Of a DNA stretch of 43,247 nucleotides, positions 16,831 through 24,897 are shown one piece after another (positions within the stretch are counted from its first letter, which is position 1; each line of letters starts with the position of its first letter). Source of the stretch: Candidatus Thiodiazotropha sp. (ex Epidulcina cf. delphinae) (GTDB lineage: Bacteria; Pseudomonadota; Gammaproteobacteria; Chromatiales; Chromatiaceae); NCBI GenBank assembly GCA_025656455.1, contig JAHXHS010000042.1:1-43247 (forward strand), in the 5' to 3' direction. The notes under the pieces were generated by a model. It was not told the DNA's origin. It was given only the letters and a program-made list of their open reading frames with translations, and ran no database searches. The position numbers were made by a program, and so were the translations under genes.

Positions 16831-18825
16831 ATGCAAATCGATCGCCGTCTCCCCCTCCTGCTGCTGCTGTCGCTCCTCTTTGTCCAGGGTTGCACCACGA
16901 TGAGGACCGAACCTTCGCCGGAGACCCTTCAACTGGCCGCGCAGATCAGGCTACGGGTGGAGCTGATGGTCGAGAGTGGCGACTATGCGGGGGCGGCCGA
17001 GCTGTTGCAGGCCTCGGCCGCGGAAAGCGAATCCCCATTGCGTGAGCGGCTGTTGCTGGAAGCGGTGGAGTACTGGCTCAAGGCCGGCGACCGGAGCAAC
17101 AGCCTCTCGCTGGTGCAACAGTTGCAGCCCTCAGACGACCCGGATTTCAACCTCAAACTGCGCATGTTGCGCACTGAGATCGCGGTCCAACAGGGCGATA
17201 TCGAACAGGCCCTCGATCTGATGGAGCCCTCGCCTCCCCAGGACGCCCCCCTCTCCTTGCGCCGGCACTACCACAGCAACATGGCCGAGATCTTTCGTCT
17301 CTCCGGGAATCTCCTGGAAAGCGCCCGTGAACTCGATGTGCTGGACCAACTCCTGCAAGACGACGAGGAGCAGCGGCTTGCCGCGCAACAGCAGCTGATA
17401 CAGACCCTCGCCACCATGACCGATACCGCGCTCACCCTGCTGCAACCCCAACCCCCGGCCACCCTGATCGGCTGGATGGAGCTGGCCAAGGTGATCAAAC
17501 TGCAGATCACCGACCCGGCCGTGCTGAGCACCAATCTGGCGGTCTGGCGGGAACGCTTCCCGGAACACCCGGCGCTGCAGACGCTGCTTGCGGGCTACCT
17601 GGAACAGCGCGGCCTGAGCAGCGACGATCACATTGCCATCCTGTTGCCCCGCAGCGGGCCTTACGCCAAGGTGGCCGCCGCCGTGCGCGACGGTTTCATG
17701 GCCGCCTGGTACCAACAGCCACCGACCCATCGGCCGCTGCTGCAGTTCTACGACAGCAGCGAACTGAAAGAGACCCTGCATATCTATCAGCAGGCGGTCC
17801 TGCAGGGAGCGCAAATGATCGTGGGCCCTTTGAACAAGGACGCGGTGAGGATGTTGCTGAACCTGGAGCTGCTGGACCGCCCGATATTGGCCCTCAACCA
17901 GGTCGATGAGCCAGGCCTGTCGCATCCCAACCTGTTCCAGTTCGGTCTGGCCCCGGAGGATGAAGCGGAACAGATCGCCGAACGCGCCTGGCTGGAGGGA
18001 AACAGGACCGCCCTGATACTGACCCCGGCGAACCAGTGGGGCGAGCGCCTCGCAGGGAGTTTCCGCGCCCGCTGGGAGGCCCTGGGGGGGCAGGTCATGG
18101 AGCAACAGCGCTATAATCCAAGCGAAAACGACTTCTCCGTGCCGATTCGCAGGCTGCTCAACATCAACGAGAGCGAGGCGCGAAGCCGCGCATTGACACA
18201 ACTGCTGGGCCGGTCGTTGGCGTCTGAACCCCGCTCACGGGAGGATGCCGATGTCATTTTCCTCGCCGCTCGCCCGCAAAAGGCCAGACAGCTTCGCCCG
18301 CAACTGAACTTCTACCAGGCCGGCGACCTGACGATCCTCTCCACCTCGCATATCTACACCGGCGTAGCCCGAACAGACCTGGACCGGGATCTGGGCAAGA
18401 TCAGTTTCGTGGATACCCCCTGGCTCCTGGAAGAGAGCCAGGAGGGAGCCCTGTCGCGCAAGCAGTTGGAGAAACTGATGCCTGGCGTGAAGGGACGCTA
18501 CGCACGCCTCTACGCCATGGGCATCGACAGCTACAACCTCCTGACCCACCTGCAACGACTGCAGGATCAACCGGGACGGCCGTTCAACGGCAACAGCGGC
18601 GCCCTCTATCTCGACAGCCGCAACCGTATCCGCCGGCTGCTCGCCTGGGCCGATATGGAGCGAGGCCGGGCAAGCATCAGCGGCTATGCGCCACGCATAG
18701 AATCCCCCTTGCCCTATCCGCAAAACACCTTTGATCCGCAACCGCCGGGGAGTCGCCCAATTCAGGACGCGAGCCTGCCGCCCATTACCGATCACGATCT
18801 CAACCGGCCGGGCGCCGCCGAATGA
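16831..18825 (+). CDS. lpoA: penicillin-binding protein activator LpoA
   Basis: LpoA is an outer-membrane lipoprotein that spans the periplasm and stimulates PBP1A in peptidoglycan synthesis. The 664-residue product has a lipobox (LLFVQGC, Cys about residue 21), an all-helical TPR-like N-terminal region (about 30-250), then a periplasmic-binding-protein-like domain starting at DHIAILLPRSGPYAKVAAAV. The last 60 residues are Pro/Arg-rich and look disordered. Its stop overlaps the yraN start (ATGA). The order rsmI-lpoA-yraN-diaA-dolP is conserved in Gammaproteobacteria and supports the assignment more strongly than similarity alone. Confidence 0.93.
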   Translation: MQIDRRLPLLLLLSLLFVQGCTTMRTEPSPETLQLAAQIRLRVELMVESGDYAGAAELLQASAAESESPLRERLLLEAVEYWLKAGDRSNSLSLVQQLQPSDDPDFNLKLRMLRTEIAVQQGDIEQALDLMEPSPPQDAPLSLRRHYHSNMAEIFRLSGNLLESARELDVLDQLLQDDEEQRLAAQQQLIQTLATMTDTALTLLQPQPPATLIGWMELAKVIKLQITDPAVLSTNLAVWRERFPEHPALQTLLAGYLEQRGLSSDDHIAILLPRSGPYAKVAAAVRDGFMAAWYQQPPTHRPLLQFYDSSELKETLHIYQQAVLQGAQMIVGPLNKDAVRMLLNLELLDRPILALNQVDEPGLSHPNLFQFGLAPEDEAEQIAERAWLEGNRTALILTPANQWGERLAGSFRARWEALGGQVMEQQRYNPSENDFSVPIRRLLNINESEARSRALTQLLGRSLASEPRSREDADVIFLAARPQKARQLRPQLNFYQAGDLTILSTSHIYTGVARTDLDRDLGKISFVDTPWLLEESQEGALSRKQLEKLMPGVKGRYARLYAMGIDSYNLLTHLQRLQDQPGRPFNGNSGALYLDSRNRIRRLLAWADMERGRASISGYAPRIESPLPYPQNTFDPQPPGSRPIQDASLPPITDHDLNRPGAAE

Positions 18826-19184
18826 TGGCCGGCCATCTACAACAGGGAGAGGCAGCCGAACAGCGAGCCCTCGACTACCTGACCGGCAGGGGTCTCAGAC
18901 TGCTGCAACGGAACTATCGCTGCAAGGCGGGTGAGATAGACCTGATCATGCAGGAAAGCGACTGCCTGGTCTTCGTCGAAGTCCGCTATCGGCAGTCGAA
19001 CGACTTCGGAGTGGCCCTGGAGACGGTGACCGGGCACAAACAGCGCAAGCTCCTCGCCACAGCCAACCGTTATCTACAGTCGACCGGCGCAGACGCGCCC
19101 TGTCGCTTCGATGTCATCGCGCTCAACGGCTCGGGACCGACCCGCATCGAGTGGATCAAGAACGCAATTCAAACCCACTGGTAA
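18822..19184 (+). CDS. yraN: YraN family (UPF0102) endonuclease-like protein
   Basis: This is a 120-residue member of UPF0102, a small restriction-endonuclease-like fold with no established role. It shows the family pattern GE-x-AE-x-x-A-x-x-YL near the N-terminus, then NYRCKAGEIDLIMQ and LVFVEVRYRQSNDFG. The Glu-x-Asp...Glu-x-(Arg/Lys) arrangement resembles a PD-(D/E)XK core. Translation is coupled to lpoA by a 4-bp overlap, and two tandem ATG codons leave the exact start uncertain by one residue. Confidence 0.93.
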   Translation: MMAGHLQQGEAAEQRALDYLTGRGLRLLQRNYRCKAGEIDLIMQESDCLVFVEVRYRQSNDFGVALETVTGHKQRKLLATANRYLQSTGADAPCRFDVIALNGSGPTRIEWIKNAIQTHW

Positions 19185-19216
19185 TCTGAACAAATCACCG
19201 AAGGTGTAGTAGACCG

Positions 19217-19804
19217 ATGCACAATGCCGAACGCATCCAGACGCTCTTCAATCAGAGCATACAGACCAAGATAGACGCCTTGCCGTTGCTGACCCAGCCG
19301 ATTGGAGACGCCGCGGACCTTATCTTCAGCCGGCTCCTGGAAGGCAGCAAGGTATTGAGCTGCGGTAACGGAGGATCGGCGGGAGACGCGCAACACTTCG
19401 CCTCCGAGATGCTCAATCGCTACGAGCGCGAACGCCCCGGACTTCCCGCCATCGCCCTCACCACGGATAGCTCGACTGTCACCTCGATCGCCAACGACCA
19501 TGACTTCTCCCTGGTCTTCTCGCGCCAGATCGAGGCCCTGGGCCAACCCTATGATCTGCTGATGGCGATCTCCACCAGCGGCAACTCCAGCAATGTCAAC
19601 CATGCCGTTCAGTCCGCCCATGAACGGGAGATGTCGGTGGTGGCGTTGACCGGGCGCGACGGCGGAGAGCTGGCGAAACTACTCGCCCCAGGCGATGTCG
19701 AAATCCGCGTTCCATCAGATGTCACGGCGCGCATTCAAGAGACCCATTTACTGATTATTCACTGCCTCTGCGACCTGGTGGATCAACAACTACTCGGAAG
19801 CTGA
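19217..19804 (+). CDS. diaA: DnaA-initiator-associating SIS protein DiaA
   Basis: This is a 195-residue SIS-domain protein. DiaA binds DnaA and helps timely chromosome initiation; the same fold in GmhA isomerises sedoheptulose-7-phosphate. SIS motifs are KVLSCGNGGSAGDAQHFASE (about 46-65) and AISTSGNSSNVNHAVQ (about 116-131). The C-terminus ends HCLCDLVDQQLL, as in DiaA. Position right after lpoA-yraN and before dolP argues for DiaA over GmhA. A GmhA-like activity cannot be excluded from sequence. Confidence 0.88.
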   Translation: MHNAERIQTLFNQSIQTKIDALPLLTQPIGDAADLIFSRLLEGSKVLSCGNGGSAGDAQHFASEMLNRYERERPGLPAIALTTDSSTVTSIANDHDFSLVFSRQIEALGQPYDLLMAISTSGNSSNVNHAVQSAHEREMSVVALTGRDGGELAKLLAPGDVEIRVPSDVTARIQETHLLIIHCLCDLVDQQLLGS

Positions 19805-19810
19805 AGAGCA

Positions 19811-19830
19811 GCCCGGATGTTTCACCCGGG
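19811..19830 (+). repeat. short dispersed palindrome (CCCGGATRTTTCACCCGGG), copy 1
   Basis: GCCCGGATGTTTCACCCGGG lies just after the diaA stop. Related copies occur at 20211-20232 (reverse orientation) and 38536-38562. Copies 1 and 2 bracket the 271-bp inverted-repeat element between diaA and dolP. Confidence 0.55.
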
Positions 19831-19846
19831 AACGGGATGATCGGTA

Positions 19847-20117
19847 CTAGTACTCTTTCAATATGATAATGTCGGGTTCAGTTGGTCTGTCAGCGTTCAG
19901 GGCAAGGCGCAGCTTGCCGTTAATGGCCGTCGCCCTTAGCAAAAGCTGCAACGCGGCCATGGACGTTGACAGACCAACCCTTCGGGCGCTCCTGTGGTGT
20001 CCCGCTACGGCGTTACAGTGCTTGACAAGGACTCAGGCCATTGCCTGCGCACTGTGCCTTGTAGCGAAACACCACAGGAGCGCTGAACCCGGCATTATCA
20101 TATTGAAAGAGTACTAG
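19847..20117. mobile_element. 271-bp MITE-like element folding as a three-way junction
   Basis: The ends are 35-bp inverted repeats (19847-19881 with 20083-20117) with one mismatch. Inside are two further perfect stems: GTTGGTCTGTCA (19881-19892) with TGACAGACCAAC (19967-19978), and CGCTCCTGTGGTGT (19987-20000) with ACACCACAGGAGCG (20069-20082). The three stems abut, leaving only about 8 nt unpaired at the junction. Both ends carry CTAG, so CTAG may be a target duplication or the element end. It shares CAGGGCAAGGCGCA (19898-19911) and a GCAACGC-GCCATG segment with the element in higB. No coding sequence is apparent. Confidence 0.75.
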
Positions 20118-20210
20118 GGCGCGTTCAGCGTTGTCGGGTAATACTTTGCGCTTTACTAATATTCTAAATATTAAATTTTAAATCAATAAGTTAACTCATA
20201 TTATCAACGG

Positions 20211-20232
20211 CCGGGTGAAATATCCGGGCTAG
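20211..20232 (-). repeat. short dispersed palindrome (CCCGGATRTTTCACCCGGG), copy 2
   Basis: CCGGGTGAAATATCCGGGCT followed by AG is the reverse complement of the motif at 19811 and 38536. It lies about 20-40 bp upstream of the dolP start, within its 5' leader, after an AT-rich stretch (20150-20205) that probably contains the dolP promoter. Confidence 0.5.
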
Positions 20233-20250
20233 TACACTCAGAGGAAGATC

Positions 20251-20832
20251 ATGCAGAAAAAAATCGTTACGGCACTCTATCTCTTCATCGCCTCGCTGAC
20301 ACTGCAGGGCTGTGCCGCCGCCATTGTCGGCGGGGCCGCCGCCACGGCGACCATCGTTCACGACAGACGCACCGCCGGGGTCATCGTCGAGGATCAGAGC
20401 ATCGAACTCAAGGCCCACGATCTGATGGCGAAGGATCCCCGCTTCAAGGAGCAAAGCAGCATCCATGTCACCAGCTACAACATGGTGGTCCTGCTGACCG
20501 GGCAGGCCGGTAACGAGGCCCTGCGCCGTCAGGCCGAACAGCAGGTATCGGGCATCGAGCGCGTACGCCGGGTGGTGAATGAAGTGGAGATCGGCAGCAC
20601 CTCCTCGTTCGGCGAGAACAGCCGGGATATCGCCTTGACCTCGGAAGTGAAGCTCAAGCTTGCGGGCATCGATATCCCCGATTTCGATCCGCTCAGGGTC
20701 AAGGTCGTCACCGAGCGAGGCGTGGTATTCCTGTTGGGGCTGATCACCAAGGCGGAGGGAGACGCGGTCACCGAAGTGGTTCGCCACATCAGCGGCGTTC
20801 GCCGGGTGGTCCGCGTGTTCGAATACATCTGA
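20251..20832 (+). CDS. dolP: division/outer-membrane stress-associated lipoprotein DolP (two BON domains)
   Basis: DolP (formerly YraP) is an outer-membrane lipoprotein that supports envelope integrity and localises to division sites. The 193-residue product has a lipobox (LTLQGC, Cys about 21), a Gly/Ala linker, and two BON domains (about 50-115 and 120-193) with the ...VVLLTGQAGNE... and ...VVFLLGLITKAEGD... strands followed by the V-R-VVN/VV-V ends. The start has GAGGAA at good spacing. In relatives it directly follows diaA; here the 271-bp element separates them, so it probably has its own promoter. Confidence 0.9.
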   Translation: MQKKIVTALYLFIASLTLQGCAAAIVGGAAATATIVHDRRTAGVIVEDQSIELKAHDLMAKDPRFKEQSSIHVTSYNMVVLLTGQAGNEALRRQAEQQVSGIERVRRVVNEVEIGSTSSFGENSRDIALTSEVKLKLAGIDIPDFDPLRVKVVTERGVVFLLGLITKAEGDAVTEVVRHISGVRRVVRVFEYI

Positions 20833-20835
20833 CCT

Positions 20836-22233
20836 TTGAACAGCAACCTCAGCCACGCCCTGATCCGGCAATTCAAGGCGATTGTCGGTCCGAACGGGCT
20901 ATTCACCGATCCGGCGGATTGCCTGCCCTACGGCTATGACAACAGCCGTCTTCAGGCCACCCCGGACGCGGTGCTGTTCGCCGAGGAGCACGATCAGATC
21001 CTGGCCATCGTACGGCTCTGCCATCAGCACCGCATCCCGCTGATCAGCCGCGGCAAGGGCACCGGCACCACCGGCGCAACGGTGCCGCAACAGGGCGGTG
21101 TCGTACTCTCCCTGGAACGCATGAACCGCATCCTGGAGATCGACCCCGACAACCGCTTCGCGCGGGTACAGCCGGGGGTGACCAACAAGGCGTTGCAAGC
21201 GGCGGCAGGCGCGGAGGGTTTCTTCTGGCCGCCGGATCCCACCAGTGCGGCGGTCTGCACCATCGGCGGCAATCTCGCCTACAACTCGGCAGGCCCCAGG
21301 GCGGTGAAATACGGCACGCCGCGGGAGAACACCCTCGGCCTGAAGGCCGTCACCGGCAGCGGCGAAACCATCGTCACCGGGGTCAATACCACCAAGGGCG
21401 TGGTCGGTTACGACCTCACGCGGCTGCTGATCGGTTCGGAGGGCACCCTCGCGGTGATTACCGAGGCCCGGCTCAAGCTCACCCCCCGGGCGCAGACGAA
21501 ACGCACCCTGCAGGCCAGTTACCGGGATATCCATGCCGCGGCGAACGCGGTATCCGCCATTATGCGCCAACCGATCACCCCCTGCGCCCTGGAATTCATG
21601 GACGGCGCCGCCCTGGAGATGGTCAGGACGTTCTCTGATCTGCACCTCGCTCCTAATGTCGGCGCGTTGCTGATGATCGAAGTGGACGGCCCGGCGCACA
21701 GCATCAACGATGAGGCCGCGGTAGTGGCCAGGGCGGCGGATGTGGACGGCCTGCTGGAGATCCACACGGCCACGACAAACGAGGAGATCGCCCGGTTGTG
21801 GAAGACCCGCAAGGCCCTCTCCCCCGCGCTGCGCAATATCGCCCCCAAAAAGATCAATGAAGATGTCGTGGTGCCCGTCTCGCGTATCCCCGACCTGATC
21901 GAATCACTGGAGAGACTCTCCCGGGACAGCGGCATCACCATTGTCAATTTCGGCCACGCCGGGAACGGCAATATCCATGTCAACCTGCTGCTCGACCCGG
22001 ACGACCCCAAACAGCTTGCCGCGGGCGAAGCGTGCCTGGAATCGCTGTTCGACCTGGTGCTGAACCTGGGCGGCACCCTGTCCGGCGAGCACGGCGTCGG
22101 GGTGGTGAAAAAGGGCTTCGTCGACCGGGAGATCGATCCCGTCTCTTTGAGGCTGATGCAGAGCATCAAACAGCAGTTCGATCCCCATCTCATCCTAAAC
22201 CCCGGCATCCTCTTTCCGGATCGGCAATCTTAG
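20836..22233 (+). CDS. FAD-linked oxidase, GlcD / D-lactate dehydrogenase type
   Basis: This 465-residue flavoenzyme probably oxidises a D-2-hydroxy acid (glycolate or D-lactate type). The PCMH FAD-binding domain (about 36-215) has SRGKGTGTTGATVP and WPPDPTSAAVCTIGGNLAYN. The C-terminal FAD-oxidase domain has FGHAGNGNIHVNLL, ESLFDLVLNLGGTLSGEHGV and the ending LNPGILFP. It begins with TTG (20836), 4 nt after the dolP stop; no ATG precedes the conserved N-terminus and the Shine-Dalgarno is weak, so translation may rely on coupling to dolP. No GlcE/GlcF or LldE-type partners lie nearby, so the substrate stays open. Confidence 0.88.
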   Translation: MNSNLSHALIRQFKAIVGPNGLFTDPADCLPYGYDNSRLQATPDAVLFAEEHDQILAIVRLCHQHRIPLISRGKGTGTTGATVPQQGGVVLSLERMNRILEIDPDNRFARVQPGVTNKALQAAAGAEGFFWPPDPTSAAVCTIGGNLAYNSAGPRAVKYGTPRENTLGLKAVTGSGETIVTGVNTTKGVVGYDLTRLLIGSEGTLAVITEARLKLTPRAQTKRTLQASYRDIHAAANAVSAIMRQPITPCALEFMDGAALEMVRTFSDLHLAPNVGALLMIEVDGPAHSINDEAAVVARAADVDGLLEIHTATTNEEIARLWKTRKALSPALRNIAPKKINEDVVVPVSRIPDLIESLERLSRDSGITIVNFGHAGNGNIHVNLLLDPDDPKQLAAGEACLESLFDLVLNLGGTLSGEHGVGVVKKGFVDREIDPVSLRLMQSIKQQFDPHLILNPGILFPDRQS

Positions 22234-22461
22234 TCACGTAGCTGCGCAACGTGACCTACGAACCTGCCTCGTTTGTACAGTAGGTCAGGTTGGCGCGGAG
22301 CAACTACCTGACTTAATGGTGATGTCACGTAGCTGCGTAACGTGACCTACGAACCTGCCTCGTTTGTACAGTAGGTCAGGTTGGCGCGGAGCGACTACCT
22401 GACTTAATGGTGATGTCACGTAGCTGCGCAACGTGACCTACGGGCTTGCCTCGTTTGTACA
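22233..22461 (+). repeat. 91-bp tandem repeat, about 2.5 copies
   Basis: Units begin at 22233, 22324 and 22415 (GTCACGTAGCTGCG...), giving an exact 91-bp period with few changes; the third copy stops after CCTCGTTTGTACAG. Each full unit holds two inverted repeats: GTCACGT...ACGTGAC at its start, and GTCAGGT...ACCTGAC later. The first unit starts on the last base of the FAD-oxidase stop. A diverged inverse piece (CAGCTACGTGAC) occurs near 38361. The unit is far too long and too palindromic for a CRISPR repeat. Confidence 0.85.
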
Positions 22462-22513
22462 GGGCGCAGGGCGTGGCCCAGCCGCACCAAAACCCCGGAA
22501 TAGGCGAGCAGGC

Positions 22514-22548
22514 AAAAAAAATCACTCTCCGCACGAGGCGGAGAGTGA
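22514..22548 (-). terminator. intrinsic terminator of the C25 protease gene
   Basis: Read on the minus strand, an 11-bp perfect stem (22538-22548 with 22522-22532, loop of 5) is followed two bases or fewer later by eight T (22521-22514). It lies about 36 nt beyond the protease stop. Confidence 0.88.
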
Positions 22549-22583
22549 GCGCTACCCAAAGCGGAAGATGGGTTGGTTGTTGC

Positions 22584-24713
22584 CTATTTGACGACCGGTA
22601 TCGCATCGAACACGGCATTGCCGTATTCGTCCTCGACCGCGAAATAGAGCTTACCGGTGGTCAATGCCGTGTACGGCAGGGTCAGCTCGCCGTTATGATC
22701 GGTATAGCCGTTGACCCAGGTCTCGCCTGGCTGATTCGGCAGATTCTTCGCGCCTGGCTTCCACAACCCCACCAAGACATTACTGAGCGGATTGCCCCGC
22801 ACATCGAAGACCTGTACCGGCAGTTCACAGAACCGGCATATCCTGACCAGTTCCGGGATCTTCAATTCGAACCGAATCGGATTCTTGGTGCGTATCTTCA
22901 TGTCGGGATCGCCGAGCAGGAGATACATCCAGGCATTGTCCGAACCGCTCAAGGCCGCCATTTGCGCTTCGCCCCGCTCGATGGCGTGGGACTGGGTCAA
23001 TAACCCCTCGTCGTAAACGGCCCTGAACATCCACTCGTCCAGCACATGGTTCTGAGAAGTGTAGGAGGTCCTGGTGGCGCCGTAATAGGACGAGGCCCCA
23101 GCGGTTGCCAGCTCCATCCACTCTTCGGCTACCGAATCACTGGTATCCAAACGGGAGTTGGTGCAGGCGAACGACCAGACCACCGGCGAACGGGAGAGTG
23201 GATTGGACAGCGTGGCGACATCCGCGCCTTCGAAGTACTGACCGGTCTGATTCCAACTGGTGGCGGTGGCGTCCCGGCTGCCATGGCCGCGATACGCCAT
23301 CAGCCCCACGCCGTTGCTCACCCGCGTCGCCACATCCGAATCGGTGACGCCTGCCTGTGAACCGTAGAAGGTCTGGAATATCGGCGCATCCGCATAGGCG
23401 AAGGTCCTGACCGTTTCATGCGCCCCTTCATATTTTCCGGGAGCGCCCTCCTTGTGGGCCCACAAACCAGCACGGTTATAGCAACAAAACAGACTGGGAG
23501 AATCTTCATAGGTGAGAATTTTGGTCACCTGATTGGCCAGGTCCGCCTCACTGTCCACCGACAATCTGCCCAGATAGATCTCTTCGTCAAGGTCATCGCC
23601 GTTGGTGGAAGCATAGAGATCGTCGGTCTGATCGCCACCGGGCGAGGTGCAGTGCGGTATCACGTTCGTATCGCCTACCAGCAGGGCATAGGCGTCGTGC
23701 CAGAAGGGAATGCTCGCCTCCCAGGTATCGATGGCGTTTCTGATATCCGTGCAGGTCGAGGCGCCGATATCGTCCGCCACGTTCATCTCCGTGACTTTGA
23801 ATCCCCGCGCCTTTTTCTGATCCACCAGTGGCTTGATCTCGTCCGCATAGGCGCTGTCCGGATAGATGAAAAGGTAACTTGCGGTATATAACTTGAAGTT
23901 AGGGACGAACACCGCCTCCAGATGCTTCCAGTTGAGGAAATATTTGGCTGCCAGTTGATCCCGTTCCTGGGTGATGGGTTCGAATGCTTCAGTCCGATCG
24001 CCATGCTCCACGATATAGGTGATGCGGCTCGCCACTTGCAACTCACGGGTTTGCGGGTCCCACTGCACCGGCCATGCCTCGCCCTGGATGGCGGGAATGC
24101 CTCTCAGCGCCTTGCCGATCTGGTAACGCTCCTCGCCAAAGCTTCCCGGCCAGTCTCCATCGCCGGCGTAGACCTTTTCATCCAGCATGAACTTTTCCGG
24201 GGTGCCCGTCTCCTTTTCACCGTCAAGTTCCGGAATCGGTTGGGGCCACACCAGGACATCCTCGAATCGCCTGACATCCCGGGGTTTAGCGGCCATGTGA
24301 ACCGCACCCTCGCTGTAAGGCACCGCCAATCTGAAACGGTACAGGGGCAGATCGGGGGAGCCGAGCCGGTCATGGCTGCCCAGGCCCGGAATCTCTATCT
24401 TTTGATAAAGTTTTCCGTCAGGTCCCTGTTTCGCTGTCATCCAGAATCCGGGGATGGAGAGATCGAATACCGTCTGTTTGGCATTCGATGCCCTATCGTT
24501 TGTTTGAATCACCGCGGACGCACCTGGCTCCTGATTATCATCCAGGGCGATCCAGCGGCGCTCTTCGGTACGCTCCTTTTGCACCACAACCGCCGATTTG
24601 CTTACCGGTTTCAAAAATGACAGATCCGACACACGGGTCAGCTCCGCAGACACCTGTTCCGAGAACAGACATACCGCAAACCCCAATGCGATAAACAAGC
24701 TTTTTTGTTGCAT
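22584..24713 (-). CDS. secreted gingipain-type cysteine protease (peptidase C25)
   Basis: This is a 709-residue exported clan CD protease. The start at 24713 has AAGGAG 7 nt upstream and gives a signal peptide (MQQKSLFIALGFAVCLFSEQ, cleavage after VSA). An N-terminal propeptide-like beta region (about 30-270) precedes the C25 catalytic domain (about 280-610), with caspase-like strands (YLFIYPDSAYADEIKPLVDQ, YALLVGDTNVIP, DLYASTNGDD, EIYLGRLSV). The likely dyad is His477 (YRGHGSRD) and Cys517 (WSFACTNSR). A C-terminal Ig-like domain (about 625-709) follows. No type IX secretion tail like that of Bacteroidetes is evident, so export beyond the periplasm is unexplained. It runs toward its own terminator and is in the same neighbourhood as a CRP-like gene on the same strand. 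Confidence 0.85.
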   Translation of the reverse strand: MQQKSLFIALGFAVCLFSEQVSAELTRVSDLSFLKPVSKSAVVVQKERTEERRWIALDDNQEPGASAVIQTNDRASNAKQTVFDLSIPGFWMTAKQGPDGKLYQKIEIPGLGSHDRLGSPDLPLYRFRLAVPYSEGAVHMAAKPRDVRRFEDVLVWPQPIPELDGEKETGTPEKFMLDEKVYAGDGDWPGSFGEERYQIGKALRGIPAIQGEAWPVQWDPQTRELQVASRITYIVEHGDRTEAFEPITQERDQLAAKYFLNWKHLEAVFVPNFKLYTASYLFIYPDSAYADEIKPLVDQKKARGFKVTEMNVADDIGASTCTDIRNAIDTWEASIPFWHDAYALLVGDTNVIPHCTSPGGDQTDDLYASTNGDDLDEEIYLGRLSVDSEADLANQVTKILTYEDSPSLFCCYNRAGLWAHKEGAPGKYEGAHETVRTFAYADAPIFQTFYGSQAGVTDSDVATRVSNGVGLMAYRGHGSRDATATSWNQTGQYFEGADVATLSNPLSRSPVVWSFACTNSRLDTSDSVAEEWMELATAGASSYYGATRTSYTSQNHVLDEWMFRAVYDEGLLTQSHAIERGEAQMAALSGSDNAWMYLLLGDPDMKIRTKNPIRFELKIPELVRICRFCELPVQVFDVRGNPLSNVLVGLWKPGAKNLPNQPGETWVNGYTDHNGELTLPYTALTTGKLYFAVEDEYGNAVFDAIPVVK

Positions 24714-24789
24714 CTCCTTTCTCCTTATCTTGTGAAGTTGAGAACAAACACTCAACGCCTACAGGCTAAGGATTGCGGGATTCGCCGGC

Positions 24790-24804
24790 TGTGTAATATT
24801 CACA
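24790..24804. promoter_or_regulatory. near-palindromic TGTG-N7-CACA site upstream of the C25 gene
   Basis: TGTGTAATATTCACA is an almost perfect palindrome about 80 bp upstream of the protease start. CRP sites are TGTGA-N6-TCACA (TGTG-N8-CACA), so this one is one base short in the spacer. Given the CRP-family gene 0.5 kb away it is a candidate operator. No second copy was found in the other promoters of the locus. Confidence 0.35.
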
Positions 24805-24897
24805 CCGGGGCAGTGACATATTCAACAAAGCAATTGCTGTCTATAACCGGCCCACAAAGCAGTGCTGACAAACCATTCCACCTACGATATCGGTTGT

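Noticed and set aside
16780..16932. Longer N-terminus for rsmI
   Set aside because: The extra 51 residues are unconserved and overlap the divergent lpoA start; GTG 16779 fits the family start.
22233..22461. CRISPR array
   Set aside because: The 91-bp units are contiguous tandem repeats with no variable spacers, and no cas genes are present.
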